Source: Mycolicibacterium brumae (GTDB lineage Bacteria; Actinomycetota; Actinomycetes; Mycobacteriales; Mycobacteriaceae). Taken from it: DNA of 64,000 nt. Below the pieces are notes generated by a model, which saw only the letters and a list, made by a program, of their open reading frames with translations, did no database searches and was not told the DNA's origin. The stretch is taken from NCBI RefSeq assembly GCF_025215495.1, contig NZ_CP104302.1, positions 3,410,001 to 3,474,000 on the forward strand, in the 5' to 3' direction. Below are positions 36,632 through 46,092 of this stretch, in pieces; position 1 is the first letter of the stretch, and every line of letters starts with the position of its first letter. Made by a program: the position numbers and the translations under genes.

Positions 36632-37515
36632 GGGGTCACCCCGGCGTCGGCGTAGGCGCGCTTGGCGATCGGGGTGTAGCGCGCCGACATCGGCAGCCGG
36701 TCCCAGATCCGGTTCACCGTCGGGGTTCGCCAGAGGGCGGCGAAGCGCTGGTAGCGGCGCTCCTGCTTCTCGGTCCACGGCAGGTTCAGCATGGCCCGGG
36801 CCCGCGGCGGCATGCCTCCGGTGGTCAGGAACGCCGCGACCGGATTGAACAGTGGCGCGATGATTTTCCAGGCCAGCGGGTGCACGGCCTTGGGTTTGGG
36901 GAAGCCCTTGGTGACGTAGCCGACGCCGTAGATGGCGGTCCGGTGAGGCACCAGGACGGTGTCCATCATGTGGTCCCAGTAGGCGGTGAACGCGGCGTAG
37001 TCGGCCGGCAGGATCCGGTCGCTGACGCCGTAGCGACGGTACCAGGTCTTGGATTCGGAGTAGATCTGCTCGCGCTCGGCGTCGCTGAGCCGGCGCACGA
37101 AGGTGTCTGCCATGTACAGCACCGCTTCGACGAAGGTGGCGTGCGCCCAGAAGTAGGTTTCCGGGTTCAACGCGTGGTAGCGCCCGCCGTCTGGGCCGGG
37201 CATCTCCCCCTTGATGCCGGTGTGGAAGTCGCGGACCCGGGTGCCGGCGTTGTCGTCCTCGGAGCCGTAGACGGTGCCGAAGATGGGCGGCATCGAACGC
37301 TTGATCCGGGCGGCGGTGTCGGCGAAGAACACCGAATGATCCGCGACGCCCTGGCCGAGTTCGGCGAGCATGTTCTGCAGCACGGCGGGCCGCGGGCCGA
37401 TCAGGTACATCCGGTTGTCGCCGAACCACCGCCAGATCAGCGAGTCGGCGTCCAGCGGCAGGCCGTCGGCGCGCCCCTCCCCGGACAGTGCTTCGGCGTC
37501 AGCCAGTTCCGTCAT
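36628..37515 (-). CDS. DUF2236 (MpaB/latex-clearing-type) oxygenase-like protein
   Basis: A 295-residue protein of the oxygenase-type DUF2236 family. Typical elements: [21 protein letters not shown] at the N-terminus, [30 protein letters not shown], and [15 protein letters not shown] [16 protein letters not shown]. The family binds heme b; conserved histidines HTG and HATF are possible ligands. The substrate is unknown. It probably forms an operon with the TetR gene, with the ATAG overlap. ATG start at 37515; the longer frame has no matching sequence. Confidence 0.85.
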   Translation of the reverse strand: MTELADAEALSGEGRADGLPLDADSLIWRWFGDNRMYLIGPRPAVLQNMLAELGQGVADHSVFFADTAARIKRSMPPIFGTVYGSEDDNAGTRVRDFHTGIKGEMPGPDGGRYHALNPETYFWAHATFVEAVLYMADTFVRRLSDAEREQIYSESKTWYRRYGVSDRILPADYAAFTAYWDHMMDTVLVPHRTAIYGVGYVTKGFPKPKAVHPLAWKIIAPLFNPVAAFLTTGGMPPRARAMLNLPWTEKQERRYQRFAALWRTPTVNRIWDRLPMSARYTPIAKRAYADAGVTP

Positions 37516-37519
37516 AGGA

Positions 37520-37538
37520 ACAATGTTACAAATATTGT
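37520..37538. promoter_or_regulatory. Inverted repeat upstream of DUF2236-TetR pair
   Basis: ACAAT at 37520-37524 and ATTGT at 37534-37538 form an inverted repeat around GTTACAAAT, extended outward by GGA and TCC. It lies five bases upstream of the DUF2236 start and fits the size of a TetR operator. A TetR gene at the end of the same operon is the natural partner. Confidence 0.5.
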
Positions 37539-37552
37539 CCCCTGTACCGCAA

Positions 37553-37765
37553 TCACCCGACGGGCACGGCCGCGTACCCCGCTTCGTCGACGGCGGCCAG
37601 CACCGCGGCGTCGTCGACGGGGCCGGACGCGGTGACCACCAGCTTTCCGGTCGACGCGCTGACCTCGATCGACTCCAAGCCGGGCAGCTCACTCAGTTCC
37701 TCGCGGACCGCCCTCTCGCAGTGCTCGCAGGACATCCCGGTGACCTGGTATTCCGTGGTCGTCAT
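37553..37765 (-). CDS. HMA-domain copper chaperone (CopZ-like)
   Basis: A 70-residue single HMA domain with the metal site GMSCEHCERAV, followed by a beta-alpha-beta pattern (IEVSASTGKLVVTASGPVDD, AVDEAGYAAVPVG). It binds Cu(I) and hands it to exporters. The start is ATG at 37765; upstream in frame there are further codons but similarity begins here. A CsoR/RicR-type operator lies 43 bases upstream, which supports copper induction. No ATPase is beside it; the ATPase at 18798 carries the same operator. Confidence 0.85.
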   Translation of the reverse strand: MTTTEYQVTGMSCEHCERAVREELSELPGLESIEVSASTGKLVVTASGPVDDAAVLAAVDEAGYAAVPVG

Positions 37766-37807
37766 GCTGGATCCCTTCCCGTCGCCCATCACGAACACCA
37801 TTGAGTG

Positions 37808-37826
37808 CATACCCCCTAGGGGTATG
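37808..37826. promoter_or_regulatory. CsoR/RicR-type copper operator
   Basis: CATACCCCCTAGGGGTATG at 37808-37826 has 8-base arms (CATACCCC and GGGGTATG) around CTA. Its core is the same 17 bases as site 2 at the copper ATPase locus (17856-17872). It lies just upstream of the CopZ-like gene. It also overlaps the last codons of the membrane protein gene 37816-38079, whose TAG stop is within it. Confidence 0.8.
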
Positions 37827-38079
37827 TATCAATGGATCGCCGCAACCGGGCGACGCCCAGCACCGCGCAGACACCCGCGGCGGTGACCGCCATCAGGAAG
37901 AGCGTCACCAGCGACGGGTCGAAGACCACCGACTCGGTGGCCGGGGCGCCCTCGACGACGGGATTGACCGCGACGGTGCGCTGCGCCGCCAGCCAGCTCC
38001 ACACCCCCAACACAGCGAACAGCGCCGCGGCGCCGATCAGCACCCGGGCCCGCCGAGCGGTGCGCCCCGGCTCAGTCAT
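37816..38079 (-). CDS. Small membrane protein (Rv0514-like)
   Basis: An 87-residue protein with a basic N-terminus and two hydrophobic segments (VLIGAAALFAVLGVWSWLAA and LVTLFLMAVTAAGVCAVLGV). Its last codons run into the copper operator, and the TAG stop is formed by the CTA of that palindrome. It overlaps the preceding gene by eight bases and ends the heme operon's run of small membrane proteins. Function unknown. ATG at 38079. Confidence 0.7.
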   Translation of the reverse strand: MTEPGRTARRARVLIGAAALFAVLGVWSWLAAQRTVAVNPVVEGAPATESVVFDPSLVTLFLMAVTAAGVCAVLGVARLRRSIDTYP

Positions 38080-38686
38080 CTGCCGGGCCTTCCTCCCGGT
38101 CGTTGAGCAACGCCACCAGCGCCGCCCGCAGGCCGTGGTGGTTGCGCCCCCAGGCCTGCACGATCCGCTGATCAGCCAACCGCAGCCCGATGCCCTTGCG
38201 ACCGCGGGGCACTCCGGTCAGCTCCCCCAGCGACGGGGCGTCGCGCCAATGCACGTCGGCGTCCGGCTCCACCGGCGTGGCGCCCTTGGCCTCGGCCGGG
38301 TCCAGCCCCGCCTTGCGCAGCGCGCGCGCCGTCACCGGGTTCACCCAAGCCTGTCGCGGTCCGCCGTCGTCGCCATCGGAGAGCTCCGGGAAGATCCCGA
38401 CGATCTGCGCGGTGGGCAGCCGCTGAGCGCCCTGGCGCAGAATGCCCGGCGTCAGTTCGACGGTGGTGTGATGACGCGCGCCGAGCACCACGATGGTGGT
38501 GAAGATGGTGAGGATCCCGCCGAACACCACCGGCAATCCCCACTGGAAGCCCACGCCGCTGCTGACCTGCATATAGGCCAGCACGCCACCGCCGGCGGGC
38601 CCGGCCAGCAGCCAGAACAGGCTGGCGCCAGGTTCGGCGAACAGCACCGGGGCGTCCTCGCCGGGCGGGGTGGTCGGCTCAGACAA
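38072..38686 (-). CDS. Membrane protein (DUF3093-like, Rv0513-like)
   Basis: A 204-residue protein with two N-terminal transmembrane helices (SLFWLLAGPAGGGVLAYMQV and GLPVVFGGILTIFTTIVVL) and a soluble C-terminal domain with VELTPGILRQGAQRLP, and LADQRIVQAWGRN. This is the DUF3093 layout. TTG at 38686 is the start (LSEPTTPPGEDAP); it overlaps the stop of the 153-residue gene by eight bases. It travels with hemB in mycobacteria. Role unknown. Confidence 0.75.
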   Translation of the reverse strand: MSEPTTPPGEDAPVLFAEPGASLFWLLAGPAGGGVLAYMQVSSGVGFQWGLPVVFGGILTIFTTIVVLGARHHTTVELTPGILRQGAQRLPTAQIVGIFPELSDGDDGGPRQAWVNPVTARALRKAGLDPAEAKGATPVEPDADVHWRDAPSLGELTGVPRGRKGIGLRLADQRIVQAWGRNHHGLRAALVALLNDREEGPADD

Positions 38687-39140
38687 CGAGGTCTCCGTAT
38701 CCCTGATGGCCGGTGCGCTCGGCGAACCACGCCCGGGCCGCCGGCCGTGTCAGCATCAGCGCGCCGACGATGATCGGAAGCATGCCGATGATGGTCAGCA
38801 GGTGCGACCCGAGGAACACCGTGATGACCAGCACCGCGAACACGGTGGCCACCGACAGCACCACGCCGCTGCGGCGGTAGCGCTCATCACCGCGCCGGGC
38901 CTGGGCGGTCAGATACCCGATGCCGAGGCCGGCGGCCGCCACCAGCACACCGCCGATGCGATGCGCCAGCAGCAGGCTTTCGGTCTGGTCGGGGGTGAGC
39001 ACGCCCTGGGCCTGCGCGCGGATGGCGTCGCCGTCGACGGTCGCGGCCAGCGCACCGCCCACGATCAACAGGATGGCGCCGACGAACATCGACCAACTGG
39101 CGGCCTCGACGACTTTCGGCCGGTTCTGAGGTGAGGTCAT
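38679..39140 (-). CDS. Four-helix membrane protein
   Basis: A 153-residue protein with four hydrophobic segments (WSMFVGAILLIVGGALAAT, HRIGGVLVAAAGLGIGYLTA, GVVLSVATVFAVLVITVFLG, LTIIGMLPIIVGALMLTRP). The pattern resembles small helical membrane proteins of the hem operons in actinobacteria, but I cannot name the family. ATG at 39140, 11 bases after the hemB stop, so it is probably part of the heme operon. Confidence 0.7.
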   Translation of the reverse strand: MTSPQNRPKVVEAASWSMFVGAILLIVGGALAATVDGDAIRAQAQGVLTPDQTESLLLAHRIGGVLVAAAGLGIGYLTAQARRGDERYRRSGVVLSVATVFAVLVITVFLGSHLLTIIGMLPIIVGALMLTRPAARAWFAERTGHQGYGDLVV

Positions 39141-39151
39141 GATCCCCCAGC

Positions 39152-40126
39152 CTATTGGAGCCAGCCGCAGGCTTCCGCGGCCCAGTAGCTCAGCACGATA
39201 TCCGCGCCGGCCCGTCGGATGGACAGCAGCGATTCCAGCGCGGCGGCCCGACGGTCGATCCAGCCGTTGGCGGCCGCGGCGGAGATCATCGCGTACTCGC
39301 CGGAGACCTGGTAGGCCGCCACCGGCACATTGGACAGCTCGGCGGCGGCGCGGACCACGTCGAGGTAGGACATCGCCGGCTTCACCATCACCAGGTCCGC
39401 GCCCTCGGCCAGATCGAGGTCGATCTCGCGCAGCGACTCCCGGAAATTGGCCGGATCCTGCTGGTAGGTGCGGCGGTCGCCGGTGAGGCTGGACCCCACG
39501 GCCTCCCGGAACGGGCCGTAGAACGCCGAGGCGTACTTGGCGGCGTACGCCAAGATCGCGACGTCGGCGTGCCCGGCGTCGTCCAGCGCCGCCCGGATCA
39601 CGCCGACCTGGCCGTCCATCATCCCGCTGGGGGCCACGACGTGCGCGCCGGCCGAGGCCTGCACGACGGCAAGGTCGGCGTACCGGGCGTTGGTGGCGTC
39701 GTTGTCGACGCGACCGAGGTCGTCGAGCACCCCGCAGTGTCCGTGGTCGGTGAACTCGTCCAGGCAAGTGTCGGCCATCAGCACGGTGGCGTCGCCCAGA
39801 TCGGCGGCCAGATCGGCCAGCGCGACGTTGAGGATTCCGTCGGCGTCCGTGCCCACCGAGCCGCAGGCGTCCTTATCGCCTTCGGCGGGCACCCCGAACA
39901 GCATCAGCCCGCCGACGCCGGCGGTCACCGCTTCGGCGGCGGCGGCGCGCAGCGAATCCCGGGTGTGTTGCACGACGCCGGGCATCGAGGACACCGGCCG
40001 GGGCTCGGCGATGCCGTCAGCGACGAACATCGGCAGCACCAGGTGCCGCGGTTCCAGCGACGTCTCGGCGACCAGCCGGCGCATCGCACGCGTGGTTCGC
40101 AGCCGCCGGGGCCGGTGGAGGGTCAC
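39152..40126 (-). CDS. hemB: Delta-aminolevulinic acid dehydratase (porphobilinogen synthase)
   Basis: HemB condenses two ALA to porphobilinogen. The 324-residue TIM barrel has [20 protein letters not shown] (zinc/magnesium site), [20 protein letters not shown] with one Schiff-base lysine and [11 protein letters not shown] with the other. It ends [12 protein letters not shown] start at 40126 ([18 protein letters not shown]). It lies seven bases after hemD on the same strand. Confidence 0.96.
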   Translation of the reverse strand: MTLHRPRRLRTTRAMRRLVAETSLEPRHLVLPMFVADGIAEPRPVSSMPGVVQHTRDSLRAAAAEAVTAGVGGLMLFGVPAEGDKDACGSVGTDADGILNVALADLAADLGDATVLMADTCLDEFTDHGHCGVLDDLGRVDNDATNARYADLAVVQASAGAHVVAPSGMMDGQVGVIRAALDDAGHADVAILAYAAKYASAFYGPFREAVGSSLTGDRRTYQQDPANFRESLREIDLDLAEGADLVMVKPAMSYLDVVRAAAELSNVPVAAYQVSGEYAMISAAAANGWIDRRAAALESLLSIRRAGADIVLSYWAAEACGWLQ

Positions 40127-40132
40127 GGCGGA

Positions 40133-41767
40133 CTACCGGCGACGGCTCTTCTTGCGCGGCGGGGGCAGCGCGCCCTCGGCGCGCAGCCGGGCGGCGTGCT
40201 CGGCAAGCGCGTCGACCAGCGGGCCGATCGCGGCGGTCTCCGGCTGCACGTCCACCCGCAGGCCGAACTCGGCGGCCGTCTCGGCGGTCTTGGGGCCGAT
40301 GCACGCCACGATGGTCCGGGCGTGCGGCTTGCCGGCGATGCCGACCAGGTTGCGGACCGTGGAGCTGGAGGTGAAGCAGACCGCGTCGAACCCGCCGGTC
40401 TTGATCATCTCGCGGGTCTGCGCCGGCGGCGGGGCGGCGCGCACGGTGCGGTAGGCGGTGACGTCCTCGATCTCCCAGCCGGATTCGCGCAGGCCTTCGG
40501 CCAGGGTCTCGGTGGCGATGTCGGCACGCGGCAGCAGCACCCGGTTGACCGGGTCGAAGATCTCGTCGTACGGCGGGAACTCGGCCAGCAGGCCCAGCGA
40601 GGACTGCTCACCGGAGGGCACCAGCTCGGGGCTGATGCCGAAGGCGCGCACCCGCTCCGCGGTGGCCTCGCCGACGCAGGCGATCTTGACCCCGGAGAAC
40701 GCGCGGGCGTCCAGGCCGAACTCGCCGAACTTCTCCCAGACCGCGCGCACCGCGTTGGTGGAGGTGAACACCACCCACTGGTAGCGGCCGTCGACCAGAC
40801 CCTTGACGGCGCGTTCCATCTGCGCGGGGCTGCGCGGCGGCTCGACGGCGATGGTGGGCACCTCGATCGGCAGCGCGCCGTGGCCGACGAGCTTGTCGCT
40901 CATCTCACCGGCCTGGTCCTTGGTGCGCGGCACCAGCACGGTCCAGCCGTACAGGGCGCGGCTCTCCCACCAGTTCAGCTTGGCGCGGTTGGCGACGGTG
41001 CGGCCGATGGTGACCACCAGCGGACCGGTCAGCGGACCGGCCGGGTCGGCGGCGCCGAGCGCGGCGCGTTCGGTCAGGCCGCTCAGCGTCGTCTCCACGC
41101 TGCGCTGCTGGCAGGTGGTGCCCTGGGCGGTGACCACACAGGGGGTGTTGTCGGCCAGGCCGTAGTCGATCAGGGTGCGGGCCGCGTCCGCGAGATGCTC
41201 GGGGCCGGCCTGCAGGATCAGTGGGCCGGGAGCGGCGGCCAGCGCCGCCCAGTCCACGTCGCCGCGGACGTCGGCGATAGTGTGCGAGGAGCCCAGCGGC
41301 AGGCCGCCGTAGGTGGGCACCGCGGTGGTGGCGGGCAGGCCCGGCACGATGTCGAAGACCAGCTGGGTCCGCGCGATCGCGTTCACCTCGGCCAGCACCG
41401 GGTCCAACGACAGCGGGTCGCCGAACACCAGGCGCACCACGTCGTTGCCCTTGCGGGCCTCGGCGACCATGGTCTTGGCGACCTCGGCGGGATCGCCGAG
41501 CGCGGGGCGCACCTCGGCGCCGCCGCTGACGATCGGGGCCGCGGCCTCTTCGCCGGCCGGGGCGGCCACCGGGTCGGGTCCGACGGTCGGCGGCAGATCG
41601 GCGCCGGCCAGCCGCAGCACGGCCTCGGGGACATCGGGATCGGTGAACACCAGGGCCGCGGCGCCGAGCACCGACTTGGCCCGCGTGGTCAGCAGACCGG
41701 GGTCCCCCGGGCCGGAGCCCACAAACGTGATACGCCCCGGCTTGGCCTTACGCCCTCGCGTGGTCAT
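40133..41767 (-). CDS. hemD: Uroporphyrinogen-III methyltransferase / uroporphyrinogen-III synthase fusion
   Basis: A 544-residue two-domain protein. The N-terminal part is an SUMT domain (GRITFVGSGPGDPGLLTTRA; VRLVFGDPLSLDPV; GLPATTAVPTYGGLPLGSS). The C-terminal half is uroporphyrinogen-III synthase (VLVPRTKDQAGEMSDKLVGHG; VVFTSTNAVRAVWEKF; FTSSSTVRNLVGI). It would make uroporphyrinogen III and also divert some to precorrin/siroheme. The fusion is normal in actinobacteria. ATG at 41767. It lies between hemC and hemB. Confidence 0.94.
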   Translation of the reverse strand: MTTRGRKAKPGRITFVGSGPGDPGLLTTRAKSVLGAAALVFTDPDVPEAVLRLAGADLPPTVGPDPVAAPAGEEAAAPIVSGGAEVRPALGDPAEVAKTMVAEARKGNDVVRLVFGDPLSLDPVLAEVNAIARTQLVFDIVPGLPATTAVPTYGGLPLGSSHTIADVRGDVDWAALAAAPGPLILQAGPEHLADAARTLIDYGLADNTPCVVTAQGTTCQQRSVETTLSGLTERAALGAADPAGPLTGPLVVTIGRTVANRAKLNWWESRALYGWTVLVPRTKDQAGEMSDKLVGHGALPIEVPTIAVEPPRSPAQMERAVKGLVDGRYQWVVFTSTNAVRAVWEKFGEFGLDARAFSGVKIACVGEATAERVRAFGISPELVPSGEQSSLGLLAEFPPYDEIFDPVNRVLLPRADIATETLAEGLRESGWEIEDVTAYRTVRAAPPPAQTREMIKTGGFDAVCFTSSSTVRNLVGIAGKPHARTIVACIGPKTAETAAEFGLRVDVQPETAAIGPLVDALAEHAARLRAEGALPPPRKKSRRR

Positions 41768-41798
41768 GTATCTCTCCCACCGCTTTCTGAATACCCGG

Positions 41799-42755
41799 CT
41801 AGTGCAGGGAATCCATCAGTTCTCGCGCGCCCAGCTCGAAAAGCTCCCCGGCGACCGAGCGTCCCAGCTCGGCTGCCCGGTCGGGAGTCCCGATCCCGGA
41901 CGCGCGGATCACATCGGATCCGTCGAGTGCCGCCACGCAGGCGCGCAGCGACAGCTCTTCGAAGACATTGCCGTCCTCATCGATCGACTCGACCACCTCA
42001 GCGATCGCGCCGACCGGTGCGGAACAACCCGCCTCCAGTTCGGCGAGCAGGATTCGCTCGGCGGTGACGGCTGCCTGAGTGTCGGCGTCGTTCAAATTCG
42101 CCAACAGCCCCACCAGCTCGGCATCACCGGAACGGCACTCGATCGCCAGCGCCCCCTGAGCCGGGGCCGGCAACATCTGCACCGGCTCCAGCGTCTCGGT
42201 CACGGCCTCGAGGCGTCCGATACGGGCCAGACCCGCTCGAGCAACCACGATGGCATCGAGTTCACCGCTGCTCACCCTGTTCAACCTGGTATCTAGGTTG
42301 CCTCTTAGGGGGCGGATTTCCAAACCGAGACCCAGTGCTCTAAGCTGCGCCGCCCGCCGCACCGAGGATGTGCCGATCGTCGCGCCGGCCGGCAACTCCC
42401 CCAGCACCAGGTTGTCGCGCGCCACCAGGGCGTCGCGGGCGTCCGCCCGGGCCGGGGTGGCGGCGATGACGAACCGGGGGTCCGCGCCGGTTGGCAGGTC
42501 CTTGTAGGAGTGCACGGCGGCGTCGACGCGGCCGTCGGCGATGGCTTCGCGCAGTTCCGCGGTGAACACCCCGACCCCGATCTCGGCGACCGGGGCCTGT
42601 GAGCGGTCGCCCTGGGTGGAGATGATGACCAGCTCGGCGGGCCGGCCGAGGGCGATCAGCGCGTCGCGCACCGTGCCGGCCTGGGTGGTGGCCAGCAGGC
42701 TGCCGCGGGTGCCGATCCGGATCGGCTGCGATCCGGCCAAGTCAGGAGTGGGCAA
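41799..42755 (-). CDS. hemC: Hydroxymethylbilane synthase (porphobilinogen deaminase)
   Basis: HemC links four porphobilinogens. The 318-residue product has [44 protein letters not shown] and the dipyrromethane cysteine in [15 protein letters not shown]. The TTG start at 42755 gives [15 protein letters not shown], about 12 residues longer than the usual start; one base separates it from the hemA stop. Part of hemA-hemC-hemD-hemB. Confidence 0.95.
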   Translation of the reverse strand: MPTPDLAGSQPIRIGTRGSLLATTQAGTVRDALIALGRPAELVIISTQGDRSQAPVAEIGVGVFTAELREAIADGRVDAAVHSYKDLPTGADPRFVIAATPARADARDALVARDNLVLGELPAGATIGTSSVRRAAQLRALGLGLEIRPLRGNLDTRLNRVSSGELDAIVVARAGLARIGRLEAVTETLEPVQMLPAPAQGALAIECRSGDAELVGLLANLNDADTQAAVTAERILLAELEAGCSAPVGAIAEVVESIDEDGNVFEELSLRACVAALDGSDVIRASGIGTPDRAAELGRSVAGELFELGARELMDSLH

Positions 42756-42756
42756 T

Positions 42757-44133
42757 CTACTCGTCGTTCTCAGCGGTCAGTTGATTGTCGAAATCCATTG
42801 ACACCGAAGGCAATTCACCGGCCGTGGCGACGGCTTCGACGGCCGTCGGATCCAGCTCGAAGAGTTCCCGCAGCGCTTCGGCGTAGCTGTCGCCGCCCGG
42901 CGCGCCGGCCAGTTGTTTGACCCGCACGGTCGGGGCGTGCAGGAGCTTGTCCACCACCCGCTTCACGGTCCGGGCGACCTCGTCGCGGTGGCTGGTGTCC
43001 AACCCCGGCAGCCGGTTGTCCAGCCGCAGCAACTCGGCCTCCACCACCTCCGCGGCGCGTTGCCGCAGCGCGGTGACGGTCGGGGTGACCTCGGCCATCC
43101 GCTGCCGGGCCAGGTAGGTGGCCACCTCGGTGGCCACGATCGCGCGGGCCGCCTCGGCGTCGCCGGAGGCCGCCCGGGCGGCCGGCTCACGCTGGATGCG
43201 CTCCATGTCGACCACGAGCACACCCGGCAAGCCGCCGACGGCCGGGTCGACGTCGCGCGGCATGCCCAGGTCGCAGATCACCAGCGGGCGCTCCCCCGCG
43301 CCGGCCGAGGAGCGGTGCGCCAGCGCGTGGTGCACATCGGCCAGCGAGACCACCGGGCTGACGGCTCCGGTGCTGCTGATCACCACGTCGGCGTCGATCA
43401 GCGCGCCCGCAACATCGTCGAGCGCCACCGCGGTGGCGATCACACCCAGTTCGCTGAGGTTGGCGGCCAGCCGGTGCGCGCGGGCCATCGACCGGTTGAC
43501 CACATGGACCTTGGCGATGCCGGCGCGGGCCAGGTGCGCGCCGGTGAGCGCGCCCATCGACCCGGCGCCGACGACGACGGCGGCGCGTCCGGCCAGTCCG
43601 TTCAGCGGCCCGTCGGCCATGCCGAGGGCCACCGACACCACCGAGGCCCCGGCGGCGTCGATCCCGGTCTCCGAATGCACCCGCTTGCCGACCGAGAGCG
43701 CGCGCTGCGACAGCTCATGCAGGGTGCGACCGACGGTCTGATTGGCTTCCGCCGAGGCATAGGCGCGGCGCACCTGGCCCAGCACCTGCTGCTCGCCGAG
43801 GACCGCCGAATCCAGGCCGGCGGCCACCGAGAAAAGGTGCTCGACAGCGGCTTCGGCGTAGCGCACGTAGGCGTATTTGGTGAGGTCGCCCAGCGACATC
43901 CCGGACCGCTCGGCGAGCACCTGGCCGATGACCGACAGTCCGCCGTGGAAGGCGTCGACCACCGCGTACACCTCGACCCGGTTACAGGTGGACAGCACCA
44001 TGGCCTCGGTGACCAGAGAGGATTGCAGCAGTTCGTCGATGATCTTGGCCTGATCGGCCTCATCGGTGGCGAGTTGCTCCAGGACCGGCACCGGCGCACT
44101 GCGGTGCGACACACCGAACAGAAGAACGCTCAC
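42757..44133 (-). CDS. hemA: Glutamyl-tRNA reductase
   Basis: HemA reduces glutamyl-tRNA to glutamate-1-semialdehyde, the first step of the C5 heme route. It has 458 residues. The catalytic cysteine is in [18 protein letters not shown], with [13 protein letters not shown] upstream. The NADPH site is [22 protein letters not shown] and the dimer helix is [16 protein letters not shown] start at 44133. The 148-base gap to the thioredoxin-like gene's stop (44134-44282) holds a possible promoter and a weak CCCAC/GTGGG hairpin only. Confidence 0.96.
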   Translation of the reverse strand: MSVLLFGVSHRSAPVPVLEQLATDEADQAKIIDELLQSSLVTEAMVLSTCNRVEVYAVVDAFHGGLSVIGQVLAERSGMSLGDLTKYAYVRYAEAAVEHLFSVAAGLDSAVLGEQQVLGQVRRAYASAEANQTVGRTLHELSQRALSVGKRVHSETGIDAAGASVVSVALGMADGPLNGLAGRAAVVVGAGSMGALTGAHLARAGIAKVHVVNRSMARAHRLAANLSELGVIATAVALDDVAGALIDADVVISSTGAVSPVVSLADVHHALAHRSSAGAGERPLVICDLGMPRDVDPAVGGLPGVLVVDMERIQREPAARAASGDAEAARAIVATEVATYLARQRMAEVTPTVTALRQRAAEVVEAELLRLDNRLPGLDTSHRDEVARTVKRVVDKLLHAPTVRVKQLAGAPGGDSYAEALRELFELDPTAVEAVATAGELPSVSMDFDNQLTAENDE

Positions 44134-44282
44134 AGCACCACCCTGGTGGCCGTCATTGTGCCCGCTCCCTCACCATAGACGTCCACCCACGGTAGACGGT
44201 GGGAGTCGCGGGCACCAAATTTTGGCCGAACCCCGTCGACGGCCGTCAAACCGCGTGGTCAGCGAGGCGAGGGCGCCCTTGG

Positions 44283-44549
44283 TCAGGGTCGGCGGGCGGC
44301 CAGATCCCGGCGCAGCCGTGGTTCGTCGAGCTCCCAATAGCTGTGCTCGACGCCGTCGAGCAACACCACCGGCAGCCGGTCGCCGAACTCCGCCCGCAGG
44401 GCGGGCTCCCCCGCCGCCGCGGCTTCGTCGACATCGGTGACCGCCAGCTCGAAGCCCAGTTCGTCGGCCAGCGCCATCAACTCCCCGGCCAATCGTTGGC
44501 AGATCACACAGCCGGCCCGGGTCAGCAATTCCACACGTGCGCGCTCCAC
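44283..44549 (-). CDS. Glutaredoxin-like (DUF836) thiol protein
   Basis: An 88-residue small thioredoxin-fold protein (Rv0508-like). The redox motif is [17 protein letters not shown] and the end has [20 protein letters not shown] with the cis-proline. It may reduce a disulfide in the hem or mycothiol context, but the partner is unknown. GTG start at 44549. It lies upstream of hemA on the same strand and is divergent from serB1. Confidence 0.85.
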   Translation of the reverse strand: MERARVELLTRAGCVICQRLAGELMALADELGFELAVTDVDEAAAAGEPALRAEFGDRLPVVLLDGVEHSYWELDEPRLRRDLAARRP

Positions 44550-44604
44550 CCGGCCCAGTGTGCCCGATACGATATTGGTCCAGGCGAGGCGAGGCAGGGG
44601 AGCG

Positions 44605-45510
44605 ATGACCGACGACACCGAGACGGCTGCCGGCGGCGCGCCGAGCGCCGAGATGGCGCTGGCCGATCTGGAGAAGGCACGCCTGGAGAACGCCCGACTT
44701 GACACCGACGCCTTCGGCGAACGGACCCCGCCGCCGCCGGACCTGACCGCCGCCGCGTTCTTCGATGTGGACAACACCCTGATCCAGGGCTCCTCGCTGG
44801 TGCATTTCGCCCGCGGTCTGGCGGCCCGGGACTACTTCACCTATCTCGACATCGCCAAGTTCATCTACGCCCAGGCAAAGTTCCAGCTCACCGGCAAGGA
44901 GAACAGCGAGGACGTCGCCGAGGGCCGGCGCAAGGCGCTGTCCTTCATCGAGGGCCGCCCGACCTCCGAGCTGGTCGAACTCGGCGAGGAGATCTACGAC
45001 GAGATCCTGGCCGACAAGATCTGGCCCGGCACCCGCGAACTGGCGCAGATGCACCTGGACGCCGGCCAGCAGGTGTGGTTGGTCACCGCGACCCCCTACG
45101 AGCTGGCCGCCACCATCGCCAGCCGGCTCGGGCTGACCGGCGCGCTGGGCACCGTCGCCGAGTCGGTGGACGGGGTGTTCACCGGCCGGCTGGTCGGCGA
45201 CATCCTGCACGGGCCGGGCAAGGCGCACGCGGTGCGCGCGCTGGCCATCCGGGAGGGCCTGAACCTGCGGCGCTGCACCGCGTACTCCGACAGTTACAAC
45301 GACGTGCCGATGCTGTCGCTGGTCGGCACCGCGGTCGCCATCAACCCCGACGGGGATCTGCGCGAGTACGCCCGCAAGCGCGGCTGGGAGATCCGCGACT
45401 TCCGCACCGCGCGCAAGGCCGCCCGGATCGGCGTGCCGTCGGCGCTGGCGCTGGGGGCGGCGGGCGGAGCGCTGGCCGCGCTGGCATCACGCCGCAACGA
45501 CCGGCGTTGA
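44605..45510 (+). CDS. serB1: HAD-IB phosphatase (SerB1-like)
   Basis: A 301-residue HAD subfamily IB protein. Motif I is [18 protein letters not shown], with [15 protein letters not shown] (motif II), and [23 protein letters not shown] (motif IV). An extra N-terminal segment (45 residues) and a C-terminal tail with [20 protein letters not shown] are typical of the mycobacterial SerB1 group (Rv0505). It may dephosphorylate phosphoserine or a related acid. ATG at 44605 follows GGCAGGGGAGCG, a fair ribosome site. Confidence 0.88.
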   Translation: MTDDTETAAGGAPSAEMALADLEKARLENARLDTDAFGERTPPPPDLTAAAFFDVDNTLIQGSSLVHFARGLAARDYFTYLDIAKFIYAQAKFQLTGKENSEDVAEGRRKALSFIEGRPTSELVELGEEIYDEILADKIWPGTRELAQMHLDAGQQVWLVTATPYELAATIASRLGLTGALGTVAESVDGVFTGRLVGDILHGPGKAHAVRALAIREGLNLRRCTAYSDSYNDVPMLSLVGTAVAINPDGDLREYARKRGWEIRDFRTARKAARIGVPSALALGAAGGALAALASRRNDRR

Positions 45511-45583
45511 GCCGGTAAACTTCGCCGCTGAATCGAGTTGCCGGCAGCGGCGGGCACGCGCGGAAGAGACGAGCAGAACTGAC

Positions 45584-46081
45584 ATGGTCATCGCCGAAGA
45601 CATCATCGGAACGCACTACCGCTACCCGGACTACTTCGAGGTCGGCCGCGAGAAGGTCCGCGAGTTCGCCCGGGCCGTGTTCGACGAGCACCCGGCGCAT
45701 TTCGACGCCGACGCCGCGTCCGAACTCGGCCACGACGCCGCCGTCGCCCCGCTGACCTTCGTCGCGGTGGCCGGCCGGCAGGTGCAGCTGGAGATGTTCA
45801 AGAAGTTCGACGTCGGGGTGAACATCGCCCGGGTGATCCACCGCGACCAGAAGTGGAAGTACCACCGCCCGGTGAAGGTCGGCGACAAGTTGTTCTTCGA
45901 CTCCTACCTGGACTCGATCATCGAGTCGCACGGCACCGTCATCGTCGAGATGCGCGCCGAGGTCACCAACGCCGCCGGCGAACCCGTGATGACCAGCATC
46001 GTCACCATGATCGGTGAGGCCGCCAGCGACGCCGAGCTCGACGAGCAGACCAAGGCCATCGCCGCCCGCCTCGGGCTCTAA
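45584..46081 (+). CDS. MaoC-like/FAS1-type dehydratase (HadA-like)
   Basis: A 165-residue hot-dog-fold protein with N-terminal [21 protein letters not shown], then [18 protein letters not shown] and the segment [20 protein letters not shown]. This is the FAS1_DH/MaoC N-terminal type, like HadA of the mycolic acid FAS-II dehydratase, and equals Rv0504. It likely hydrates or dehydrates an acyl-CoA or acyl-ACP, perhaps with a partner. Its TAA stop lies in the first copy of a short duplication (46073-46098). ATG at 45584. Confidence 0.85.
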   Translation: MVIAEDIIGTHYRYPDYFEVGREKVREFARAVFDEHPAHFDADAASELGHDAAVAPLTFVAVAGRQVQLEMFKKFDVGVNIARVIHRDQKWKYHRPVKVGDKLFFDSYLDSIIESHGTVIVEMRAEVTNAAGEPVMTSIVTMIGEAASDAELDEQTKAIAARLGL

Positions 46082-46092
46082 CCGCTTGGGCT

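Noticed and set aside
36041..37429. A DUF2236-TetR fusion protein made by frameshift
   Set aside because: The DUF2236 stop and the four-base overlap geometry favour two proteins; one extra base would fuse them but no slip site is evident.
39155..42067. A 970-codon open frame antisense to hemB, hemD and hemC
   Set aside because: Composition is Gly/Arg/His/Gln-rich with no motif; it is the GC-driven shadow of well-supported genes on the other strand.
44134..44282. Regulatory hairpin upstream of hemA
   Set aside because: Only a five-base CCCAC/GTGGG stem; too weak to call.
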